Positions 1-6,859 of a stretch of 61,039 nt of DNA are shown here, piece after piece (the stretch's first letter is position 1; the number at the start of each line of letters is the position of its first letter). The position numbers were made by a program, and so were the translations under genes. The notes beneath the pieces are model-generated. The model did not search any database. It saw only the letters and a list, made by a program, of their open reading frames with translations, and was not told where the DNA came from. The stretch covers positions 1 through 61,039 of the forward strand of contig VGRO01000012.1 in assembly GCA_016875335.1 (NCBI GenBank), in the 5' to 3' direction. This DNA comes from Deltaproteobacteria bacterium (GTDB taxonomy: Bacteria; Myxococcota_A; UBA9042).

Positions 1-1
1 A

Positions 2-142
2 GCGGGGGGCGGCAAAACCGGGGGCAAAAAAGGTCCGCCGGGCGCTGCCGGGCACGGCGTGGAGGCGAAAAAAGGCGCCGGCACCGCCGCTCCGCGGCTG
101 GCCGGCGCGGGGCGGTGGATTCTGGTGTCGGTGCCCGCTTGA
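2..142 (+). CDS. C-terminal fragment of an upstream protein (partial)
   Basis: This frame is open from the window edge to a TGA at 140-142. It encodes about 46 residues rich in Gly, Lys and Ala, ending in a short hydrophobic tail (WILVSVPA). The composition could be the low-complexity end of a protein whose body lies left of the window. All three forward frames are fairly open in this very GC-rich stretch, so the reading frame is uncertain. No function can be assigned. Confidence 0.3.
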   Translation, partial: AGGGKTGGKKGPPGAAGHGVEAKKGAGTAAPRLAGAGRWILVSVPA

Positions 143-537
143 CCGCTGCGCGAACCCAGTGCTACAACCGGCCCCGTTCGGCTTCGCCGCCGGGCGGTCG
201 CGGTGCGCCTACCCTCCTCATCGGAGCCAAGGCGTGCAAGCCGCGGTCAGGGCTTGGCGGCCAGCGGGCCACCGAGTCCACAAGGCGCACTGGCCAGGGG
301 GACCTGGCGTCGTCGCAACGGCCTGCGTGCTTCGGTCTTGGTGCCGTTGCTGCGACGTTGACGAGCGACGCTGGACTTCGCCCCGCAGTTGGTGCACATT
401 CGCGACCCGCGCGGTCGCGCCGCGGCAGGACCTGCGCGGTCCTGCCCCGGACATCAGGGCGCGAATCACCGGGCCCGCCACAGGGCCTCAAGGCGAAATC
501 AACGCGGCACCGGCCGCAAGCAGGGAGCAGGCAAGCG
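143..537. other. intergenic region upstream of the ExbB-like gene
   Basis: About 395 bases with no convincing gene. Open frames here are GC-driven and lack a credible ribosome site or recognisable protein. A Shine-Dalgarno-like GGAG lies just upstream of the ATG at 538. I see no clear promoter, hairpin or repeat. Confidence 0.5.
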
Positions 538-1203
538 ATGTTTCAATCGATTTCCACCGCCTTCGAGGAAGGCGGCATCGGCATGTACTTCATTTTGGTC
601 CACCTGATCTTCATCCTGGCGATCGCATTCGAGCGCATCTTCGTGCTCTACATTCGGTCCAGCGTGAAGAAGGAGGAGTTCATCAAGCTGCTGCAGGTGC
701 CGATCCTCAAGGGCGACCTGAACCGCGTGCTCAAGGTGTGTTCCACCTACCAGTATCCGCTGGCGCGCATCGTGCACGCGGGCGTGCTCAAGGTGAAGCG
801 CTCCGACGAGGAAGTGCAGGCGGCGATGGACGAAGCCTACCTGCGCGAGATCCCGCAGATCGAGAAGCGCGTGGACTACCTGAACCTGCTCGGCAACACC
901 GCCACCTTGGCCGGTCTGCTCGGCACCGTGTTCGGCCTCATCCACACCTTCGGCGCCATCGGCAAGCCGGACGTCGACGCCTCGCAGCGCTCGACCCTGC
1001 TGTCCAAGGGCATCTCCGAGGCCATGAACTGCACGGCGTTCGGTCTGGGCACCGGCATCATCGGCGTGCTTTTCTACGCGGTCCTCGCCTCCAAGGGCAA
1101 GGAAATCAAGGCCGACATCGACGAGGGCACGGTTCGCGTGCTCAACCTCATCGTGGCCAACCGCAACAAGATGGGCGACATCAAGGAAGAGGCTGCGGCC
1201 TAG
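538..1203 (+). CDS. MotA/TolQ/ExbB proton channel family protein
   Basis: The protein has 221 residues. Three hydrophobic segments are visible at about 15-36, 116-140 and 163-185, the standard topology of the ExbB/TolQ family. The small-residue-rich second and third helices (NTATLAGLLGTVFGLIHTF and AFGLGTGIIGVLF) line the proton path in this family. With ExbD-type partners it would form an inner-membrane motor driven by the proton gradient, energising a TonB-like protein. The ATG at 538 is preferred over upstream in-frame starts because GGAG precedes it and the conserved family N-terminus begins here. Two ExbD/TolR genes follow after a 571-base gap, so co-transcription is likely but not shown. 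Whether it serves transport, envelope integrity or motility cannot be read from the sequence. Confidence 0.9.
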   Translation: MFQSISTAFEEGGIGMYFILVHLIFILAIAFERIFVLYIRSSVKKEEFIKLLQVPILKGDLNRVLKVCSTYQYPLARIVHAGVLKVKRSDEEVQAAMDEAYLREIPQIEKRVDYLNLLGNTATLAGLLGTVFGLIHTFGAIGKPDVDASQRSTLLSKGISEAMNCTAFGLGTGIIGVLFYAVLASKGKEIKADIDEGTVRVLNLIVANRNKMGDIKEEAAA

Positions 1204-1774
1204 GTTCCTGAGACGTCCAGCCGTCCGCGCAACGCCGCCGGTTTGCCCGGCAGGCTCGCGCAGAGGGTCGCAATTGCTTCGCTTGCCGCTTCTGCAGTGT
1301 CGCGCTTTCGGGCGCACGGCGCTCTGGCCTGGGGTTCGCCCCGCCGGGTGGCCGTGCGCCCGGGAGTCCCGTTCACAAGGTGCGGCGAACCCGCGCATGC
1401 CGGCCTGACCCAGGGTCGCAGGCGTGCGGTGGCGCATCCGGGCACGTTTGGCCGCCGCGCGCTGGCCAACTTCTCGGACCAGGCCAAGTTCTCGGACCAG
1501 GCCAAGTTCTCGGACCAGGCCAAGTTCTCGGACCAGGCTGCTGGGCGGGCGTCCAGTGCACACGCTTGCACATCTTCCGCGCTCAACCCACGGATGCTGT
1601 CGGTACGTCTGACCGTCCATCTGGGCCGCGCGGGCCAGGGCTGGATCGCCAGCCCGCCGCCGCGCGGCGGTCGCAACCAATACCGCGCGCCGCCCCGTGG
1701 CCTCAATGCCAAGGGAGCGCGGCACACGAATCGAAGCCGGGACCGACGAGTCGACCGGCTGCAAGGAGTACCCG
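1204..1774. other. long intergenic region between ExbB-like and ExbD-like genes
   Basis: 571 bases, unusually long for a motor operon. It holds the 18-bp tandem repeat described separately. The open frames are GC-driven shadows without ribosome sites. No further gene is supported. Confidence 0.5.
1471..1540 (+). repeat. tandem 18-bp direct repeat, nearly four copies
   Basis: The unit TTCTCGGACCAGGCCAAG occurs at 1471-1488, 1489-1506 and 1507-1524. A fourth copy from 1525 diverges after TTCTCGGACCAGG. The copies are identical, have no spacers and lie in noncoding DNA between the ExbB-like and ExbD-like genes. The unit length is a multiple of three, but no supported reading frame uses it. Confidence 0.95.
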
Positions 1775-2416
1775 ATGGGTGGTGGTTCATCAGGAAAAGG
1801 TGGCGTCGCGGACGCCAACTTGAACGTCGTGCCGTTCATCGATCTGCTCGCCTGCATCATCTGCTTCTTGCTGATTTCAGCAGCTTGGACGCAAATGGCG
1901 CGTATCGACGTCGATCAGGCGCTGCCCAAGGCCTCGCCCAAGCCGCCGCCGACGCCGCCAGCGCCAGAGGGCAAGATCAACATCGTGATCACGCCTACCG
2001 GCCACCTCATCAACCTGTGGAACGCCGACAAGATCGCCAGCCCGCACCCCGAGCACGTCACGGTGTCCAAGATCCCGGTCACGGGGGACTTCAAGCTCTG
2101 CCGTGGCCGCGCGGGCGGCGATTGCACCGGCGCCGCCGCAGAAAACTTCAAGAAATACGACTACGCCAAGCTCCGCGAAAAGCTGGAGACCTACCTGCGC
2201 GACTGCCAACTGCCGACCGACAACAAGGTCGGCGGCAAGAACACCAAGGTCATGGTCGCCGCCGTCGATTCGGTCCAGTACCTGCACCTGATCCGCACGC
2301 TGGATCAGATCCTGCTGGCCTGCAAGGACAAGGACAAGAAGGAAACCTGCCTGAACAGCCCGAGCGTCGGTGACGTCAACCTGCTGCGCGCTGAGGGCTT
2401 CACCTCCTTTGAGTAG
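1775..2416 (+). CDS. ExbD/TolR family biopolymer transport protein (first copy)
   Basis: 213 residues. A Gly/Ser-rich cytoplasmic lead is followed by one membrane helix at about 18-42. The family's essential membrane Asp lies in VVPFIDLLACI (D23). The remaining ~170 residues would be periplasmic: a Pro-rich linker, then an ExbD-like domain that is larger than usual and contains several Cys residues. It would pair with the ExbB-like channel to convert proton flow into periplasmic movement. The ATG at 1775 is preceded by AAGGAG at a good distance, which decides against the longer upstream frame. A second ExbD gene follows 53 bases later. Such ExbB-ExbD-ExbD sets are common in deltaproteobacteria, where two different ExbD subunits may form a heterodimer. 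Confidence 0.88.
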   Translation: MGGGSSGKGGVADANLNVVPFIDLLACIICFLLISAAWTQMARIDVDQALPKASPKPPPTPPAPEGKINIVITPTGHLINLWNADKIASPHPEHVTVSKIPVTGDFKLCRGRAGGDCTGAAAENFKKYDYAKLREKLETYLRDCQLPTDNKVGGKNTKVMVAAVDSVQYLHLIRTLDQILLACKDKDKKETCLNSPSVGDVNLLRAEGFTSFE

Positions 2417-2469
2417 ATCGGGCCGCCTCGCGCTGGCTCACCCCTGGAACACTCCCGCACTGAGGTAGC

Positions 2470-3072
2470 ATGTCCGTCCACCACCCTGGTTCCCGCGCTG
2501 GCTCCGGCGTAGCGCTCAAGACCATCCGCAACTCAGTCGCGCACGGCGGCGGCAAGAGCCTTTTCGCCACGCTCAACGTCGTGCCGATGATCGACTTGTT
2601 CACGATGCTCGTGATCTTTCTCATCATGCAGTTCAGCGCATCCGGCGAACTGATGATGGTCAACCCCAACGTGGCCATGCCCAAGGCCGGCGCCAAGAAG
2701 GAACTCGATCGCGCGCCGATCGTGGCGCTGACCCGCTGGGAGAGCAAGGACGCCCCCGGCGATCTGCTTTTCGAGAACAACAAGGTGCTGAGCCAAAAGG
2801 ACATCAACGAGGTCAAGCACCCGACGTGGGACATCAAGCCGTTGGCCGAAGTGCTCAAGAAGAACTGGGCCAATCAGCAGAAGTTCAACGGCCCCACGCC
2901 CGAAAAGACCAAGGCCTTGCGCACCAACCGCAAGATCATCATCCAGGCCGACCGCACGGTGCCGTTCAGCGTCATCAAGATGGTCATGGCCACCTGCGGC
3001 CGCAACGAGTACCGCGAACCGAACTTCGCCATCATGGTCGCGCCGGGCGGCGACGAAGCGGTCGCCAAGTAG
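2470..3072 (+). CDS. ExbD/TolR family biopolymer transport protein (second copy)
   Basis: 200 residues. One membrane helix lies at about 36-55 and carries the conserved Asp in VVPMIDLFTML (D42). A periplasmic domain follows, with the pattern RKIIIQADRTVPFSVIKMVM, matching the ExbD/TolR core in which a strand leads to helix residues contacting the partner. It is divergent from the preceding ExbD-like protein, so the two probably play different roles rather than being a recent duplication. It would act in the inner membrane with the ExbB-like channel. The SNase-like gene starts 26 bases after its stop, suggesting continued co-transcription. Confidence 0.88.
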   Translation: MSVHHPGSRAGSGVALKTIRNSVAHGGGKSLFATLNVVPMIDLFTMLVIFLIMQFSASGELMMVNPNVAMPKAGAKKELDRAPIVALTRWESKDAPGDLLFENNKVLSQKDINEVKHPTWDIKPLAEVLKKNWANQQKFNGPTPEKTKALRTNRKIIIQADRTVPFSVIKMVMATCGRNEYREPNFAIMVAPGGDEAVAK

Positions 3073-3098
3073 GTTCACACCGCGGCGATCCTGCCCCC

Positions 3099-3854
3099 AT
3101 GTCCTGCCAACCCGCTTTTGCAGCGCCGTGCCCGATGGGGGTGGCCGCGGCGAAAGCGGGTTTGGTTTTCTTGGCTGCCGCGCTGTTGTTCCAAGCGAGT
3201 TCGGGCCACGCACGGCCGATGTCGCGCGTGTTCCTGAACGGCGTTCCCGCCCCTGTGTTCTTCAACGACGGCGACAGCTTCACTGTGCTCGGTGGCACGC
3301 TCGAAGGCACCAAAGCGCGGCTGGCCGGCTTCAACACCCTGGAGAGCTTTGGCCCGGTGCACCGCTGGGGCAACTGGTCGCCCCATGAGCTCTACATCAC
3401 GGCCAAGATGGCGACGCTGAACGCCCGGCGTGGCGTGTGGCACTGTCACTCCGAGCTCAACCGCGACGGCTACGGTCGCATCTTGTGGACCTGCCCTGAT
3501 TTGATCATCGACCAGATCCGCAAGGGCCTCGCGCACGCCATGACCGTGACCGAAGAACCGGCGCCCAAGGACCAGTTGGAGGCGATGGCGGCCGCGCAGG
3601 CCGAACGCCGCGGGATTTGGGCCCACGGCATCCCCGAATTCATCCTGACCAGCACCCACAGCAACGACGAGGGTTACCCGGGCGCAACTTACAACCGCCT
3701 GGTGTCTACCCGCACCGGCGCGTCGCGCAAATGGCTGCACAAGGACAACTACAGGGATTGCCAGGAAGTGTGCCACGAAACCGGTTCGTGCATGGTCCAC
3801 GTGCACTTCAGCAAGCGCTATGGGCAGCAGCGGGCGGCATGCCTCGGACACTGA
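3099..3854 (+). CDS. secreted SNase-like (thermonuclease-family) protein
   Basis: 251 residues from the ATG at 3099; an in-frame ATG at 3135 is a possible alternative. The N-terminus has a hydrophobic signal-like segment (GLVFLAAALLFQASSGHA). The mature part matches the SNase fold: DGDSFTVL resembles the DGDT loop, ARLAGFNTLES resembles the RL..VDTPE loop, and YGRILW resembles the strand carrying the second catalytic Arg. Compared with staphylococcal nuclease, the catalytic Arg and Glu appear kept, but a calcium-ligand Asp is Asn (FNTLE instead of VDTPE). Activity is therefore uncertain. A C-terminal extension of about 70 residues contains several Cys. The next gene starts inside the last codons (16-base overlap), implying translational coupling. 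Confidence 0.75.
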   Translation: MSCQPAFAAPCPMGVAAAKAGLVFLAAALLFQASSGHARPMSRVFLNGVPAPVFFNDGDSFTVLGGTLEGTKARLAGFNTLESFGPVHRWGNWSPHELYITAKMATLNARRGVWHCHSELNRDGYGRILWTCPDLIIDQIRKGLAHAMTVTEEPAPKDQLEAMAAAQAERRGIWAHGIPEFILTSTHSNDEGYPGATYNRLVSTRTGASRKWLHKDNYRDCQEVCHETGSCMVHVHFSKRYGQQRAACLGH

Positions 3855-5110
3855 CCCATGCACCCACACCGTGCCTGCGGCGCAGGTGGGCCCTGGTCGT
3901 GGCCGCCGCCTCCGTCGCGGCCGGCTGCTACCAGAAGCCCGAGTTTCCGGTACTCGGATACGAAACCGGCCAGCAATACTGCAAAGATGGCCTGGACAAC
4001 GATCAAGACGGGTTGGTCGACTGCGAGGATCGCGACTGCCTGTGGACCTCGACGTTGTGCGGGCAATGGATCCCGCTGCAGGAGACGTTCGCGCCCGAAA
4101 ACACGCCAGCCCTGTGCCACGATTTCGTCGACAACGATGACGACGGCCAGTTCGACTGCAACGATCGCAACTGCCAGAACGTGATGGAGGCGTGCTGCAG
4201 CCGCGAATTCAGCAACGCCCTGTGCAGCGACGGCAAGGACAATGACGGCAACGGCTATGTCGACTGCCAGGATTTCGGCTGCCGCGGTGGCATCTACGTC
4301 ACAGTCTGCGTCGAAGAGGACGACAAGGCCTGCAGCGACGGCAAGGACAACGACGGCGACAAGATCATCGACTGCTTGGACGACGACTGCAAAGGGGCGA
4401 ATGCCTGCAAGCCGAAGGGATCGGGCGAAAAGGAGACGACGCTCGCGCTGTGCAGCAACGGCATCGACGACGACGGCAACAAGTACACGGACTGCAACGA
4501 CTTCTCCTGCACCAAGTCGGGGGACCAGGCGATCTTGGACTACTGCAAGTCCAAGGTCGAGAACACCCTGGCCACCTGCAAGAACGGCGTGGACGACGAC
4601 GGCGACGGGTACCTGGATTGCGCCGACCGGTCGTGCAGCGACACCTTGAACGGCGCCCCGGAGGACGCCGCAGCGTGGTGCGCCTCGATCGCCGAGGACA
4701 CCTACGAAAAATGCACCAACAAGGCCGACGACGACGCCGACGGGTATGCAGATTGCGGGGACCGTTCTTGCGCCGAATCGGGCAAGTCGTGGACTGGCCA
4801 GGCCGGCAAGACCGTGGCCGAGTACTGCGGCACCGTGCTCGAGGTGACGTTTGAGCGCTGCAAGGACGGCATCGACAACGACAACAACGGCTACGCCGAC
4901 TGCGCCGACTATTCGTGCCGACTGGCCAAGGACGCCAAGGTGCGCCAGGCGTGCCAGGAGAGCTGGCCGAGCGGCGACACGGCCGACGATCGTTGCAGGG
5001 ACGGATTGGACAACGACCAGGACGGTTCGGTGGACTGCAACGACTGGGACTGCGCCTGGAACCCAGCCGTCACGGTCTGCAACGGGCCCAAAGTGTGCGC
5101 GCCCAAGTAG
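3839..5110 (+). CDS. lipoprotein with nine Asp/Cys-rich putative metal-binding repeats
   Basis: 423 residues. The ATG at 3839 gives an Arg-rich start, a hydrophobic run and a lipobox-like AAGC, so it is probably lipid-anchored. The mature protein carries nine repeats of the general form C-x-D/N-G-x-D-N/D-D-x-D-G-x-x-D-C-x-D-x-x-C, for example CKDGLDNDQDGLVDCEDRDC and CRDGLDNDQDGSVDCNDWDC. The DxDxDG core resembles calcium-binding loops, with cysteines placed for disulfides. These repeats are known from myxobacterial surface proteins such as those with the putative metal-binding motif (MopE-like). The start overlaps the preceding gene. The next gene, 18 bases downstream, carries three of the same repeats fused to a barrel, which suggests the two act together at the outer membrane. 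Its ligand is unknown. Confidence 0.8.
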   Translation: MPRTLTHAPTPCLRRRWALVVAAASVAAGCYQKPEFPVLGYETGQQYCKDGLDNDQDGLVDCEDRDCLWTSTLCGQWIPLQETFAPENTPALCHDFVDNDDDGQFDCNDRNCQNVMEACCSREFSNALCSDGKDNDGNGYVDCQDFGCRGGIYVTVCVEEDDKACSDGKDNDGDKIIDCLDDDCKGANACKPKGSGEKETTLALCSNGIDDDGNKYTDCNDFSCTKSGDQAILDYCKSKVENTLATCKNGVDDDGDGYLDCADRSCSDTLNGAPEDAAAWCASIAEDTYEKCTNKADDDADGYADCGDRSCAESGKSWTGQAGKTVAEYCGTVLEVTFERCKDGIDNDNNGYADCADYSCRLAKDAKVRQACQESWPSGDTADDRCRDGLDNDQDGSVDCNDWDCAWNPAVTVCNGPKVCAPK

Positions 5111-5128
5111 CGCGCAGGGAACAACGCG

Positions 5129-6739
5129 ATGAAGCAACTGCTGGTCGTGGTGTGTGGTTTGCTGTGCGCGCTCGCCGCATGGGCCGATGAGACTGTCCCC
5201 GCGGGCGATGCGCCTCCGCTGGCCGTGCCAACTGCCGGGGCGGCCGCGGCTCCTGCCGGCAAAGAGGTCAACTGCGCCGATCGCAAGGACGACGACGGCG
5301 ATGGCATGGTCGACTGCGCCGACGCCGACTGCGCCAAAGACGAGGCCTGCAAGATCGGCAGCGGCCCCGAGAACACCAATGCGCGCTGCAGCGACTGGTT
5401 CGACAACGACGGCGACGGGCTGATTGACTGCGACGACCCCGACTGCGAGGCGGGCGGGGTGACGATCTGCAAGGGATCGTGGAGAGGTTCGGAGCCGACG
5501 GGGCCAGCGGCGTCGGGCGGAGACGACCTGCCGGAACTCGGGCCTGGCCAGTCGGTCGAGGATTTGATCGGCAAAGGGAGCGACAAGGACGGCGAGCGGT
5601 CCGACGAGGTGTGCTCGGACGGCGTGGACAACGACAACGACGGTCGAGTGGACTGCGCGGATTTTGGGTGCCGATTCGACCCGGATGTTACGGTGTGCCG
5701 TGGCAACCCCGGGATGCGGTTTTCGGTGGTGGCGGGCATTGAGACCAACATGGTCGACAAAGGCAGCAAGAAGGAATTCGATCAGAAATCGGTCCAGACG
5801 CAGTACGGCACGCAGTTTACGCGGTTGCAGTTGCGCACCTTCGGGCCGATGCCGCTCATCCAGAACTCCTTCTACCTGCTGAGTATTCGTGCCGAGCGCG
5901 ACATGCGGGCGACGTTCGCGATGTTCCAGGTTCCGATCGGCCGCCACGGCCACTTCATCAACATCAACTCCGGCGGTGGCGGGTTGTCGACCGCCCTCAT
6001 CACCTCAACCTCCAAGCTGCTGTTGCTCGATCCCGCGTACTACATGACGTCGAGCTTCGAGCAGCCCAACGGGGCCGCCATGGAGGTTCTGGGACCGATC
6101 ACGCCCGACTACAAACTGCATTACCGGGCCTTCGCTGCGGGAGGATCTGGCCGGTCGACCGGCGTCATTGGCGGCACCTATTACGTCGACGATCAACGCA
6201 ACTACACCTACACGGTTGGCGGCCAGTTGGGCATCAACGCGATCGGCGTACTCAACCGATTCGATTCGCCGTTCTTGTACACGCCCGTTGCGACCACGCT
6301 CGGCGGCACGATTGGCGCCAAATTCGATCAGCGCGCCCAAGAGCGCTATCCGGCGTTCAACGCCAACATCGTGCTGCGCACCGGACGCTTGTATGGCCAG
6401 GCCGAGGTCTACGGAAAGAAGTCGCTTGATTTTGAGGCCTTGACGTACGCGTGGAACGTGCAGTTGGGTTTTTTGGCGGTGCCCAAGAAGCTCATGCTTG
6501 CGGCGGACTACGGCAACCTCGTGGCCGGAAAGATGAAGAACCTGCCCGCGAACTTGGACCCGATGCTGACCAAGCAGGTCGATCAGTGGCAGTTCCGCAC
6601 GGCTGCGCACTGGTACGTCTACCGCAACATCGGCCTGGTGTCGGCGCTGGTCCGCATCTCTGAAACCGCCAACGCCAAGGATCCGACGAGCCCCATCCAA
6701 GAGCGCGAAGCACTGCTGTCGGCGCAGTATCGTTTCTAG
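5129..6739 (+). CDS. outer-membrane barrel-like protein with N-terminal Asp/Cys repeats
   Basis: 536 residues. A signal peptide (about 1-19, cleavage near AWA-DE) is followed by an Ala/Pro linker. Three repeats of the DxDxDG/Cys type follow within about residues 48-195, for example CSDWFDNDGDGLIDCDDPDC. From about residue 198 the protein changes to alternating amphipathic strands rich in Tyr, Phe, Arg and Gly. It ends in QYRF, and a terminal Phe is typical of proteins inserted by the BAM complex. The C-terminal 340 residues therefore look like a porin-sized beta-barrel. The repeat domain matches the neighbouring lipoprotein. This is a domain-level prediction; no named family was recognised for the barrel. 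Confidence 0.75.
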   Translation: MKQLLVVVCGLLCALAAWADETVPAGDAPPLAVPTAGAAAAPAGKEVNCADRKDDDGDGMVDCADADCAKDEACKIGSGPENTNARCSDWFDNDGDGLIDCDDPDCEAGGVTICKGSWRGSEPTGPAASGGDDLPELGPGQSVEDLIGKGSDKDGERSDEVCSDGVDNDNDGRVDCADFGCRFDPDVTVCRGNPGMRFSVVAGIETNMVDKGSKKEFDQKSVQTQYGTQFTRLQLRTFGPMPLIQNSFYLLSIRAERDMRATFAMFQVPIGRHGHFININSGGGGLSTALITSTSKLLLLDPAYYMTSSFEQPNGAAMEVLGPITPDYKLHYRAFAAGGSGRSTGVIGGTYYVDDQRNYTYTVGGQLGINAIGVLNRFDSPFLYTPVATTLGGTIGAKFDQRAQERYPAFNANIVLRTGRLYGQAEVYGKKSLDFEALTYAWNVQLGFLAVPKKLMLAADYGNLVAGKMKNLPANLDPMLTKQVDQWQFRTAAHWYVYRNIGLVSALVRISETANAKDPTSPIQEREALLSAQYRF

Positions 6740-6859
6740 CAATTCGGGGGATCGATCCGCCGAGCCCGCCGCGAATTTATTTTCGGCCGGCGCCGCGGTT
6801 TTTCCCGCCAGAAACCGATCACCTGCTAGGGCTCGTCGCGGCCCGGTGGGTAGGTTCGG

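Noticed and set aside
1471-1540. CRISPR array
   Set aside because: The repeats are contiguous with no spacers, the unit is 18 bp, and no cas genes are present.
3818-5953. Long minus-strand open frame opposite the Asp/Cys repeat genes
   Set aside because: It mirrors the repetitive GAC/TGC codons of the plus-strand genes, has no ribosome site, and its product is low-complexity Val/Ala/Arg. It is a shadow.
6781-6810. Terminator between the barrel gene and comEC
   Set aside because: Only a four-base CGGC/GCCG stem precedes the T run; too weak to list as a feature.
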